This document shows, piece by piece, positions 37,901 to 50,328 of a stretch of 64,000 nt of DNA (within the stretch, counting starts at the first letter, position 1; every line of letters begins with the position of its first letter). Below the pieces are notes generated by a model. The model was not told the origin of the DNA and did not search any database. It saw only the letters and a program-made list of their open reading frames with translations. A program made the translations under genes and the position numbers. The stretch comes from Auanema rhodensis. Lineage: Eukaryota; Nematoda; Chromadorea; Rhabditida; Rhabditidae. The stretch lies in the NCBI GenBank assembly GCA_964057225.1, contig OZ059900.1, positions 15,949,638-16,013,637 of the forward strand, read 5' to 3'.

Positions 37901-39726
37901 TGTTTACAGCGAAATTTCCAAAAACTGGTTTTCCAGCATGATAAAATATTTCTCATGGGAAATACTGTGTTTTTGTATTTTTCTAGTGTTCAGCATGTAA
38001 AATGCTTCATTTTAGTATGTAACACGCTGAAATTCGTTGCATTTGACGACTCATATGAACAAAAATCGATTTAATCAATATTAGCCATAAGGGGCGTGCC
38101 CTCAGAATATGCTAATTTCCTTAATTTTTTAACCCCTGTTTTTTTGTCGTGAAAGTGGAACTAGACGTTGTACGAACAATTTTGAGCTAGGTTTCATTGA
38201 CATTGCATGAGTTTGAACACATGAAATCGTAAGTCAAAACCTTGTTTACAGCGAAATTTCCAAAAACTGGTTTTCCAGCATGATAAAATATTTCTCATGG
38301 GAAATACTGTGTTTTTGTATTTTTCTAGTGTTCAGCATGTAAAATGCTTCATTTTAGTATGTAACACGCTGAAATTCGTTGCATTTGACGACTCATATGA
38401 ACAAAAATCGATTTAATCAATATTAGCCATAAGGGGCGTGCCCTCAGAATATGCTAATTTCCTTAATTTTCTAACCCCTGTTTTTTTGTCGTGAAAGTGG
38501 AACTAGACGTTGTACGAACAATTTTGAGCTAGGTTTCATTGACATTGCATGAGTTTGAACACATGAAATCGTAAGTCAAAACCTTGTTTACAGCGAAATT
38601 TCCAAAAACTGGTTTTCCAGCATGATAAAATATTTCTCATGGGAAATACTGTGTTTTTGTATTTTTCTAGTGTTCAGCATGTAAAATGCTTCATTTTAGT
38701 ATGTAACACGCTGAAATTCGTTGCATTTGACGACTCATATGAACAAAAATCGATTTAATCAATATTAGCCATAAGGGGCGTGCCCTCAGAATATGCTAAT
38801 TTCCTTAATTTTCTAACCCCTGTTTTTTTGTCGTGAAAGTGGAACTAGACGTTGTACGAACAATTTTGAGCTAGGTTTCATTGACATTGCATGAGTTTGA
38901 ACACATGAAATCGTAAGTCAAAACCTTGTTTACAGCGAAATTTCCAAAAACTGGTTTTCCAGCATAATAAAATATTTCTCATGGGAAATACTGTGTTTTT
39001 GTATTTTTCTAGTGTTCAGCATGTAAAATGCTTCATTTTAGTATGTAACACGCTGAAATTCGTTGCATTTGACGACTCATATGAACAAAAATCGATTTAA
39101 TCAATATTAGCCATAAGGGGCGTGCCCTCAGAATATGCTAATTTCCTTAATTTTCTAACCCCTGTTTTTTTGTCGTGAAAGTGGAACTAGACGTTGTACG
39201 AACAATTTTGAGCTAGGTTTCATTGACATTGCATGAGTTTGAACACATGAAATCGTAAGTCAAAACCTTGTTTACAGCGAAATTTCCAAAAACTGGTTTT
39301 CCAGCATAATAAAATATTTCTCATGGGAAATACTGTGTTTTTGTATTTTTCTAGTGTTCAGCATGTAAAATGCTTCATTTTAGTTTGTAACACGCTGAAA
39401 TTCGTTGCATTTGACGACTCATATGAACAAAAATCGATTTAATCAATATTAGCCATAAGGGGCGTGCCCTCAGAATATGCTAATTTCCTTAATTTTCTAA
39501 CCCCTGTTTTTTTGTCGTGAAAGTGGAACTAGACGTTGTACGAACAATTTTGAGCTAGGTTACATTGACATTGCATGAGTTTGAACACATGAAATCGTAA
39601 GTCAAAACCTTGTTTACAGCGAAATTTCCAAAAACTGGTTTTCCAGCATAATAAAATATTTCTCATGGGAAATACTGTGTTTTTGTATTTTTCTAGTGTT
39701 CAGCATGTAAAATGCTTCATTTTAGT
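33913..39726 (+). repeat. Six-monomer HOR run: 6 + 5 + 6 monomers
   Basis: Three consecutive units begin with a cccttg/tacaaac monomer at 33913, 35965 and 37675, each followed by ttttttaacccc (34367, 36419, 38129). The first and third have six monomers (2052 bp); the middle one has five (1710 bp). In the short unit the final monomer (37333-37674) begins like the fifth monomer (agtatgtaac) but carries the gttacatt of the sixth. It is a chimera expected from unequal exchange between neighbouring monomers. A cgtcgtg change in the T tract (35751) is private to the first unit. Confidence 0.88.
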
Positions 39727-42462
39727 ATGTAACACGCTGAAATTCGTTGCATTTGACGACTCATATGAACAAAAATCGATTTAATCAATATTAGCCATAA
39801 GGGGCGTGCCCTCAGAATATGCTAATTTCCTTAATTTTCTAACCCTTGTTTTTTTGTCGTGAAAGTGGAACTAGACGTTGTACAAACAATTTTGAGCTAG
39901 GTTTCATTGACATTGCATGAGTTTGAACACATGAAATCGTAAGTCAAAACCTTGTTTACAGCGAAATTTCCAAAAACTGGTTTTCCAGCATGATAAAATA
40001 TTTCTCATGGGAAATACTGTGTTTTTGTATTTTTCTAGTGTTCAGCATTTAAAATGCTTCATTTTAGTATGTAACACGCTGAAATTCGTTGCATTTGACG
40101 ACTCATATGAACAAAAATCGATTTAATCAATATTAGCCATAAGGGGCGTGCCCTCAGAATATGCTAATTTCCTTAATTTTCTAACCCCTGTTTTTTTGTC
40201 GTGAAAGTGGAACTAGACGTTGTACGAACAATTTTGAGCTAGGTTTCATTGACATTGCATGAGTTTGAACACATGAAATCGTAAGTCAAAACCTTGTTTA
40301 CAGGGAAATTTCGAAAAACTGGTTTTCTAGCATAATAAAATATTTCTCATGGGAAATACTGTGTTTTTGTATTCTTCTAGTGTTCAGCATGTAAAATGCT
40401 TCATTTTAGTGTGTAACACGCTGAAATTCGTTGCATTTGACGACTCATATGAACAAAAATCGATTTAATCAATATTAGCCATAAGGGGCGTGCCCTCAGA
40501 ATATGCTAATTTCCTTAATTTTCTAACCCCTGTTTTTTTGTCGTGAAAGTGGAACTAGACGTTGTACGAACAATTTTGAGCTAGGTTTCATTGACATTGC
40601 ATGAGTTTGAACACATGAAATCGTAAGTTAAAACCTTGTTTACAGCGAAATTTCCAAAAACTGGTTTTCCAGCATAATAAAATATTTCTCATGGGAAATA
40701 CTGTGTTTTTGTATTTTTCTAGTGTTCAGCATGTAAAATGCTTCATTTTAGTTTGTAACACGCTGAAATTCGTTGCATTTGACGACTCATATGAACAAAA
40801 ATCGATTTAATCAATATTAGCCATAAGGGGCGTGCCCTCAGAATATGCTAATTTCCTTAATTTTCTAACCCCTGTTTTTTTGTCGTGAAAGTGGAACTAG
40901 ACGTTGTACGAACAATTTTGAGCTAGGTTACATTGACATTGCATGAGTTTGAACACATGAAATCGTAAGTCAAAACCTTGTTTACAGCGAAATTTCCAAA
41001 AACTGGTTTTCCACCATAATAAAATATTTCTCATGGGAAATACTGTGTTTTTGTATTTTTCTAGTGTTCAGCATGTAAAATGCTTCATTTTAGTATGTAA
41101 CACGCTGAAATTCGTTGCATTTGACGACTCATATGAACAAAAATCGATTTAATCAATATTAGCCATAAGGGGCGTGCCCTCAGAATATGCTAATTTCCTT
41201 AATTTTCTAACCCTTGTTTTTTTGTCGTGAAAGTGGAACTAGACGTTGTACAAACAATTTTGAGCTAGGTTTCATTGACATTGCATGAGTTTGAACACAT
41301 GAAATCGTAAGTCAAAACCTTGTTTACAGCGAAATTTCCAAAAACTGGTTTTCCAGCATGATAAAATATTTCTCATGGGAAATACTGTGTTTTTGTATTT
41401 TTCTAGTGTTCAGCATGTAAAATGCTTCATTTTAGTATGTAACACGCTGAAATTCGTTGCATTTGACGACTCATATGAACAAAAATCGATTTAATCAATA
41501 TTAGCCATAAGGGGCGTGCCCTCAGAATATGCTAATTTCCTTAATTTTCTAACCCCTGTTTTTTTGTCGTGAAAGTGGAACTAGACGTTGTACGAACAAT
41601 TTTGAGCTAGGTTTCATTGACATTGCATGAGTTTGAACACATGAAATCGTAAGTCAAAACCTTGTTTACAGCGAAATTTCCAAAAACTGGTTTTCCAGCA
41701 TAATAAAATATTTCTCATGGGAAATACTGTGTTTTTGTATTTTTCTAGTGTTCAGCATGTAAAATGCTTCATTTTAGTATGTAACACGCTGAAATTCGTT
41801 GCATTTGACGACTCATATGAACAAAAATCGATTTAATCAATATTAGCCATAAGGGGCGTGCCCTCAGAATATGCTAATTTCCTTAATTTTCTAACCCTTG
41901 TTTTTTTGTCGTGAAAGTGGAACTAGACGTTGTACAAACAATTTTGAGCTAGGTTTCATTGACATTGCATGAGTTTGAACACATGAAATCGTAAGTCAAA
42001 ACCTTGTTTACAGCGAAATTTCCAAAAACTGGTTTTCCAGCATAATAAAATATTTCTCATGGGAAATACTGTGTTTTTGTATTTTTCTAGTGTTCAGCCT
42101 GTAAAATGCTTCATTTTAGTATGTAACACGCTGAAATTCGTTGCATTTGACGACTCATATGAACAAAAATCGATTTAATCAATATTAGCCATAAGGGGCG
42201 TGCCCTCAGAATATGCTAATTTCCTTAATTTTCTAACCCTTGTTTTTTTGTCGTGAAAGTGGAACTAGACGTTGTACAAACAATTTTGATCTAGGTTTCA
42301 TTGACATTGCATGAGTTTGAACACATGAAATCGTAAGTCAAAACCTTGTTTACAGCGAAATTTCCAAAAACTGGTTTTCCAGCATGATAAAATATTTCTC
42401 ATGGGAAATACTGTGTTTTTGTATTTTTCTAGTGTTCAGCATGTAAAATGCTTCATTTTAGT
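39727..42462 (+). repeat. Mosaic block related to two distant HORs
   Basis: The first two monomers (39727 and 40069) repeat the cagcatttaaaatg and gggaaatttcg marks of 29125 and 31861. The following monomers carry marks of the 3420-bp HOR: gtaagttaaaac (40625), cagcctgtaaaa (near 42096) flanked by cccttg monomers. A private gatctagg lies at 42289. The stretch therefore joins pieces of two families that otherwise sit 8-22 kb to the left. Confidence 0.75.
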
Positions 42463-43830
42463 ATGTAACACGCTGAAATTCGTTGCATTTGACGACTCAT
42501 ATGAACAAAAATCGATTTAATCAATATTAGCCATAAGGGGCGTGCCCTCAGAATATGCTAATTTCCTTAATTTTCTAACCCCTGTTTTTTTGTCGTGAAA
42601 GTGGAACTAGACGTTGTACGAACAATTTTGAGCTAGGTTTCATTGACATTGCATGAGTTTGAACACATGAAATCGTAAGTCAAAACCTTGTTTACAGCGA
42701 AATTTCCAAAAACTGGTTTTCCAGCATAATAAAATATTTCTCATGGGAAATACTGTGTTTTTGTATTCTTCTAGTGTTCAGCATGTAAAATGCTTCATTT
42801 TAGTGTGTAACACGCTGAAATTCGTTGCATTTGACGACTCATATGAACAAAAATCGATTTAATCAATATTAGCCATAAGGGGCGTGCCCTCAGAATATGC
42901 TAATTTCCTTAATTTTCTAACCCCTGTTTTTTTGTCGTGAAAGTGGAACTAGACGTTGTACGAACAATTTTGAGCTAGGTTTCATTGACATTGCATGAGT
43001 TTGAACACATGAAATCGTAAGTCAAAACCTTGTTTACAGCGAAATTTCCAAAAACTGGTTTTCCAGCATAATAAAATATTTCTCATGGGAAATACTGTGT
43101 TTTTGTATTTTTCTAGTGTTCAGCATGTAAAATGCTTCATTTTAGTATGTAACACGCTGAAATTCGTTGCATTTGACGACTCATATGAACAAAAATCGAT
43201 TTAATCAATATTAGCCATAAGGGGCGTGCCCTCAGAATATGCTAATTTCCTTAATTTTCTAACCCCTGTTTTTTTGTCGTGAAAGTGGAACTAGACGTTG
43301 TACGAACAATTTTGAGCTAGGTTTCATTGACATTGCATGAGTTTGAACACATGAAATCGTAAGTCAAAACCTTGTTTACAGCGAAATTTCCAAAAACTGG
43401 TTTTCCAGCATAATAAAATATTTCTCATGGGAAATACTGTGTTTTTGTATTCTTCTAGTGTTCAGCATGTAAAATGCTTCATTTTAGTGTGTAACACGCT
43501 GAAATTCGTTGCATTTGACGACTCATATGAACAAAAATCGATTTAATCAATATTAGCCATAAGGGGCGTGCCCTCAGAATATGCTAATTTCCTTAATTTT
43601 CTAACCCCTGTTTTTTTGTCGTGAAAGTGGAACTAGACGTTGTACGAACAATTTTGAGCTAGGTTTCATTGACATTGCATGAGTTTGAACACATGAAATC
43701 GTAAGTCAAAACCTTGTTTACAGCGAAATTTCCAAAAACTGGTTTTCCAGCATAATAAAATATTTCTCATGGGAAATACTGTGTTTTTGTATTTTTCTAG
43801 TGTTCAGCATGTAAAATGCTTCATTTTAGT
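42463..43830 (+). repeat. Two copies of a 684-bp dimer (gtattcttc / agtgtgtaac)
   Basis: Each unit is a monomer ending in gtattcttctag followed by one beginning agtgtgtaac (42805 and 43489). The same pair recurs singly or doubled at 46567, 47593, 48277, 49303 and 52381, making it the dominant motif of the 42-53 kb zone. The two variable bases are only about 37 bases apart across the monomer boundary, so they are inherited together. Confidence 0.85.
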
Positions 43831-45882
43831 ATGTAACACGCTGAAATTCGTTGCATTTGACGACTCATATGAACAAAAATCGATTTAATCAATATTAGCC
43901 ATAAGGGGCGTGCCCTCAGAATATGCTAATTTCCTTAATTTTCTAACCCCTGTTTTTTTGTCGTGAAAGTGGAACTAGACGTTGTACGAACAATTTTGAG
44001 CTAGGTTTCATTGACATTGCATGAGTTTGAACACATGAAATCGTAAGTCAAAACCTTGTTTACAGCGAAATTTCCAAAAACTGGTTTTCCAGCATAATAA
44101 AATATTTCTCATGGGAAATACTGTGTTTTTGTATTTTTCTAGTGTTCAGCATGTAAAATGCTTCATTTTAGTATGTAACACGCTGAAATTCGTTGCATTT
44201 GACGACTCATATGAACAAAAATCGATTTAATCAATATTAGCCATAAGGGGCGTGCCCTCAGAATATGCTAATTTCCTTAATTTTCTAACCCCTGTTTTTT
44301 TGTCGTGAAAGTGGAACTAGACGTTGTACGAACAATTTTGAGCTAGGTTTCATTGACATTGCATGAGTTTGAACACATGAAATCGTAAGTCAAAACCTTG
44401 TTTACAGCGAAATTTCGAAAAACTGGTTTTCCAGCATAATAAAATATTTCTCATGGGAAATACTGTGTTTTTGTATTCTTCTAGTGTTCAGCATGTAAAA
44501 TGCTTCATTTTAGTGTGTAACACGCTGAAATTCGTTGCATTTGACGACTCATATGAACAAAAATCGATTTAATCAATATTAGCCATAAGGGGCGTGCCCT
44601 CAGAATATGCTAATTTCCTTAATTTTCTAACCCCTGTTTTTTTGTCGTGAAAGTGGAACTAGACGTTGTACAAACAATTTTGAGCTAGGTTTCATTGACA
44701 TTGCATGAGTTTGAACACATGAAATCGTAAGTCAAAACCTTGTTTACAGCGAAATTTCCAAAAACTGGTTTTCCAGCATAATAAAATATTTCTCATGGGA
44801 AATACTGTGTTTTTGTATTTTTCTAGTGTTCAGCATGTAAAATGCTTCATTTTAGTTTGTAACACGCTGAAATTCGTTGCATTTGACGACTCATATGAAC
44901 AAAAATCGATTTAATCAATATTAGCCATAAGGGGCGTGCCCTCAGAATATGCTAATTTCCTTAATTTTCTAACCCCTGTTTTTTTGTCGTGAAAGTGGAA
45001 CTAGACGTTGTACGAACAATTTTGAGCTAGGTTACATTGACATTGCATGAGTTTGAACACATGAAATCGTAAGTCAAAACCTTGTTTACAGCGAAATTTC
45101 CAAAAACTGGTTTTCCAGCATAATAAAATATTTCTCATGGGAAATACTGTGTTTTTGTATTTTTCTAGTGTTCAGCATGTAAAATGCTTCATTTTAGTAT
45201 GTAACACGCTGAAATTCGTTGCATTTGACGACTCATATGAACAAAAATCGATTTAATCAATATTAGCCATAAGGGGCGTGCCCTCAGAATATGCTAATTT
45301 CCTTAATTTTCTAACCCTTGTTTTTTTGTCGTGAAAGTGGAACTAGACGTTGTACAAACAATTTTGAGCTAGGTTTCATTGACATTGCATGAGTTTGAAC
45401 ACATGAAATCGTAAGTCAAAACCTTGTTTACAGCGAAATTTCCAAAAACTGGTTTTCCAGCATGATAAAATATTTCTCATGGGAAATACTGTGTTTTTGT
45501 ATTTTTCTAGTGTTCAGCATGTAAAATGCTTCATTTTAGTATGTAACACGCTGAAATTCGTTGCATTTGACGACTCATATGAACAAAAATCGATTTAATC
45601 AATATTAGCCATAAGGGGCGTGCCCTCAGAATATGCTAATTTCCTTAATTTTCTAACCCCTGTTTTTTTGTCGTGAAAGTGGAACTAGACGTTGTACGAA
45701 CAATTTTGAGCTAGGTTTCATTGACATTGCATGAGTTTGAACACATGAAATCGTAAGTCAAAACCTTGTTTACAGCGAAATTTCCAAAAACTGGTTTTCC
45801 AGCATAATAAAATATTTCTCATGGGAAATACTGTGTTTTTGTATTTTTCTAGTGTTCAGCATGTAAAATGCTTCATTTTAGT

Positions 45883-48276
45883 ATGTAACACGCTGAAATT
45901 CGTTGCATTTGACGACTCATATGAACAAAAATCGATTTAATCAATATTAGCCATAAGGGGCGTGCCCTCAGAATATGCTAATTTCCTTAATTTTCTAACC
46001 CTTGTTTTTTTGTCGTGAAAGTGGAACTAGACGTTGTACAAACAATTTTGAGCTAGGTTTCATTGACATTGCATGAGTTTGAACACATGAAATCGTAAGT
46101 CAAAACCTTGTTTACAGCGAAATTTCCAAAAACTGGTTTTCCAGCATAATAAAATATTTCTTATGGGAAATACTGTGTTTTTGTATTTTTCTAGTGTTCA
46201 GCATGTAAAATGCTTCATTTTAGTATGTAACACGCTGAAATTCGTTGCATTTGACGACTCATATGAACAAAAATCGATTTAATCAATATTAGCCATAAGG
46301 GGCGTGCCCTCAGAATATGCTAATTTCCTTAATTTTCTAACCCTTGTTTTTTTGTCGTGAAAGTGGAACTAGACGTTGTACAAACAATTTTGAGCTAGGT
46401 TTCATTGACATTGCATGAGTTTGAACACATGAAATCGTAAGTCAAAACCTTGTTTACAGCGAAATTTCCAAAAACTGGTTTTCCAGCATGATAAAATATT
46501 TCTCATGGGAAATACTGTGTTTTTGTATTTTTCTAGTGTTCAGCATGTAAAATGCTTCATTTTAGTATGTAACACGCTGAAATTCGTTGCATTTGACGAC
46601 TCATATGAACAAAAATCGATTTAATCAATATTAGCCATAAGGGGCGTGCCCTCAGAATATGCTAATTTCCTTAATTTTCTAACCCCTGTTTTTTTGTCGT
46701 GAAAGTGGAACTAGACGTTGTACGAACAATTTTGAGCTAGGTTTCATTGACATTGCATGAGTTTGAACACATGAAATCGTAAGTCAAAACCTTGTTTACA
46801 GCGAAATTTCCAAAAACTGGTTTTCCAGCATAATAAAATATTTCTCATGGGAAATACTGTGTTTTTGTATTCTTCTAGTGTTCAGCATGTAAAATGCTTC
46901 ATTTTAGTGTGTAACACGCTGAAATTCGTTGCATTTGACGACTCATATGAACAAAAATCGATTTAATCAATATTAGCCATAAGGGGCGTGCCCTCAGAAT
47001 ATGCTAATTTCCTTAATTTTCTAACCCCTGTTTTTTTGTCGTGAAAGTGGAACTAGACGTTGTACGAACAATTTTGAGCTAGGTTTCATTGACATTGCAT
47101 GAGTTTGAACACATGAAATCGTAAGTCAAAACCTTGTTTACAGCGAAATTTCCAAAAACTGGTTTTCCAGCATAATAAAATATTTCTCATGGGAAATACT
47201 GTGTTTTTGTATTTTTCTAGTGTTCAGCATGTAAAATGCTTCATTTTAGTATGTAACACGCTGAAATTCGTTGCATTTGACGACTCATATGAACAAAAAT
47301 CGATTTAATCAATATTAGCCATAAGGGGCGTGCCCTCAGAATATGCTAATTTCCTTAATTTTCTAACCCTTGTTTTTTTGTCGTGAAAGTGGAACTAGAC
47401 GTTGTACAAACAATTTTGAGCTAGGTTTCATTGACATTGCATGAGTTTGAACACATGAAATCGTAAGTCAAAACCTTGTTTACAGCGAAATTTCCAAAAA
47501 CTGGTTTTCCAGCATAATAAAATATTTCTTATGGGAAATACTGTGTTTTTGTATTTTTCTAGTGTTCAGCATGTAAAATGCTTCATTTTAGTATGTAACA
47601 CGCTGAAATTCGTTGCATTTGACGACTCATATGAACAAAAATCGATTTAATCAATATTAGCCATAAGGGGCGTGCCCTCAGAATATGCTAATTTCCTTAA
47701 TTTTCTAACCCCTGTTTTTTTGTCGTGAAAGTGGAACTAGACGTTGTACGAACAATTTTGAGCTAGGTTTCATTGACATTGCATGAGTTTGAACACATGA
47801 AATCGTAAGTCAAAACCTTGTTTACAGCGAAATTTCCAAAAACTGGTTTTCCAGCATAATAAAATATTTCTCATGGGAAATACTGTGTTTTTGTATTCTT
47901 CTAGTGTTCAGCATGTAAAATGCTTCATTTTAGTGTGTAACACGCTGAAATTCGTTGCATTTGACGACTCATATGAACAAAAATCGATTTAATCAATATT
48001 AGCCATAAGGGGCGTGCCCTCAGAATATGCTAATTTCCTTAATTTTCTAACCCCTGTTTTTTTGTCGTGAAAGTGGAACTAGACGTTGTACGAACAATTT
48101 TGAGCTAGGTTTCATTGACATTGCATGAGTTTGAACACATGAAATCGTAAGTCAAAACCTTGTTTACAGCGAAATTTCCAAAAACTGGTTTTCCAGCATA
48201 ATAAAATATTTCTCATGGGAAATACTGTGTTTTTGTATTTTTCTAGTGTTCAGCATGTAAAATGCTTCATTTTAGT
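45883..48276 (+). repeat. Four-monomer unit followed by a three-monomer contraction
   Basis: The unit 45883-47250 has a cccttg monomer with the rare ttatggg, a cccttg/catgat monomer, a gtattcttc monomer and an agtgtgtaac monomer. The unit 47251-48276 repeats the first, third and fourth and lacks the second. Rare ttatggg marks at 46161 and 47529 are 1368 bp (4 monomers) apart. Loss of one whole monomer with exact phase kept points to unequal recombination. Confidence 0.8.
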
Positions 48277-50328
48277 ATGTAACACGCTGAAATTCGTTGC
48301 ATTTGACGACTCATATGAACAAAAATCGATTTAATCAATATTAGCCATAAGGGGCGTGCCCTCAGAATATGCTAATTTCCTTAATTTTCTAACCCCTGTT
48401 TTTTTGTCGTGAAAGTGGAACTAGACGTTGTACGAACAATTTTGAGCTAGGTTTCATTGACATTGCATGAGTTTGAACACATGAAATCGTAAGTCAAAAC
48501 CTTGTTTACAGCGAAATTTCCAAAAACTGGTTTTCCAGCATAATAAAATATTTCTCATGGGAAATACTGTGTTTTTGTATTCTTCTAGTGTTCAGCATGT
48601 AAAATGCTTCATTTTAGTGTGTAACACGCTGAAATTCGTTGCATTTGACGACTCATATGAACAAAAATCGATTTAATCAATATTAGCCATAAGGGGCGTG
48701 ACCTCAGAATATGCTAATTTCCTTAATTTTCTAACCCCTGTTTTTTTGTCGTGAAAGTGGAACTAGACGTTGTACGAACAATTTTGAGCTAGGTTTCATT
48801 GACATTGCATGAGTTTGAACACATGAAATCGTAAGTCAAAACCTTGTTTACAGCGAAATTTCCAAAAACTGGTTTTCCAGCATAATAAAATATTTCTCAT
48901 GGGAAATACTGTGTTTTTGTATTTTTCTAGTGTTCAGCATGTAAAATGCTTCATTTTAGTATGTAACACGCTGAAATTCGTTGCATTTGACGACTCATAT
49001 GAACAAAAATCGATTTAATCAATATTAGCCATAAGGGGCGTGCCCTCAGAATATGCTAATTTCCTTAATTTTCTAACCCCTGTTTTTTTGTCGTGAAAGT
49101 GGAACTAGACGTTGTACGAACAATTTTGAGCTAGGTTTCATTGACATTGCATGAGTTTGAACACATGAAATCGTAAGTCAAAACCTTGTTTACAGCGAAA
49201 TTTCCAAAAACTGGTTTTCCAGCATAATAAAATATTTCTCATGGGAAATACTGTGTTTTTGTATTTTTCTAGTGTTCAGCATGTAAAATGCTTCATTTTA
49301 GTATGTAACACGCTGAAATTCGTTGCATTTGACGACTCATATGAACAAAAATCGATTTAATCAATATTAGCCATAAGGGGCGTGCCCTCAGAATATGCTA
49401 ATTTCCTTAATTTTCTAACCCCTGTTTTTTTGTCGTGAAAGTGGAACTAGACGTTGTACGAACAATTTTGAGCTAGGTTTCATTGACATTGCATGAGTTT
49501 GAACACATGAAATCGTAAGTCAAAACCTTGTTTACAGCGAAATTTCCAAAAACTGGTTTTCCAGCATAATAAAATATTTCTCATGGGAAATACTGTGTTT
49601 TTGTATTCTTCTAGTGTTCAGCATGTAAAATGCTTCATTTTAGTGTGTAACACGCTGAAATTCGTTGCATTTGACGACTCATATGAACAAAAATCGATTT
49701 AATCAATATTAGCCATAAGGGGCGTGACCTCAGAATATGCTAATTTCCTTAATTTTCTAACCCCTGTTTTTTTGTCGTGAAAGTGGAACTAGACGTTGTA
49801 CGAACAATTTTGAGCTAGGTTTCATTGACATTGCATGAGTTTGAACACATGAAATCGTAAGTCAAAACCTTGTTTACAGCGAAATTTCCAAAAACTGGTT
49901 TTCCAGCATAATAAAATATTTCTCATGGGAAATACTGTGTTTTTGTATTTTTCTAGTGTTCAGCATGTAAAATGCTTCATTTTAGTATGTAACACGCTGA
50001 AATTCGTTGCATTTGACGACTCATATGAACAAAAATCGATTTAATCAATATTAGCCATAAGGGGCGTGCCCTCAGAATATGCTAATTTCCTTAATTTTCT
50101 AACCCCTGTTTTTTTGTCGTGAAAGTGGAACTAGACGTTGTACGAACAATTTTGAGCTAGGTTTCATTGACATTGCATGAGTTTGAACACATGAAATCGT
50201 AAGTCAAAACCTTGTTTACAGCGAAATTTCCAAAAACTGGTTTTCCAGCATAATAAAATATTTCTCATGGGAAATACTGTGTTTTTGTTTTTTTCTAGTG
50301 TTCAGCATGTAAAATGCTTCATTTTAGT
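48277..50328 (+). repeat. Two copies of a 1026-bp trimer with gcgtgacctc mark
   Basis: Monomers at 48619 and 49645 both carry gcgtgacctc (A at 48701 and 49727, 1026 bp apart) instead of gcgtgccctc. Each follows a gtattcttc monomer and precedes a near-consensus one. The last monomer of the second unit has gtttttgttttttt at 50287, which also occurs in the next monomer (50329). Confidence 0.82.
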
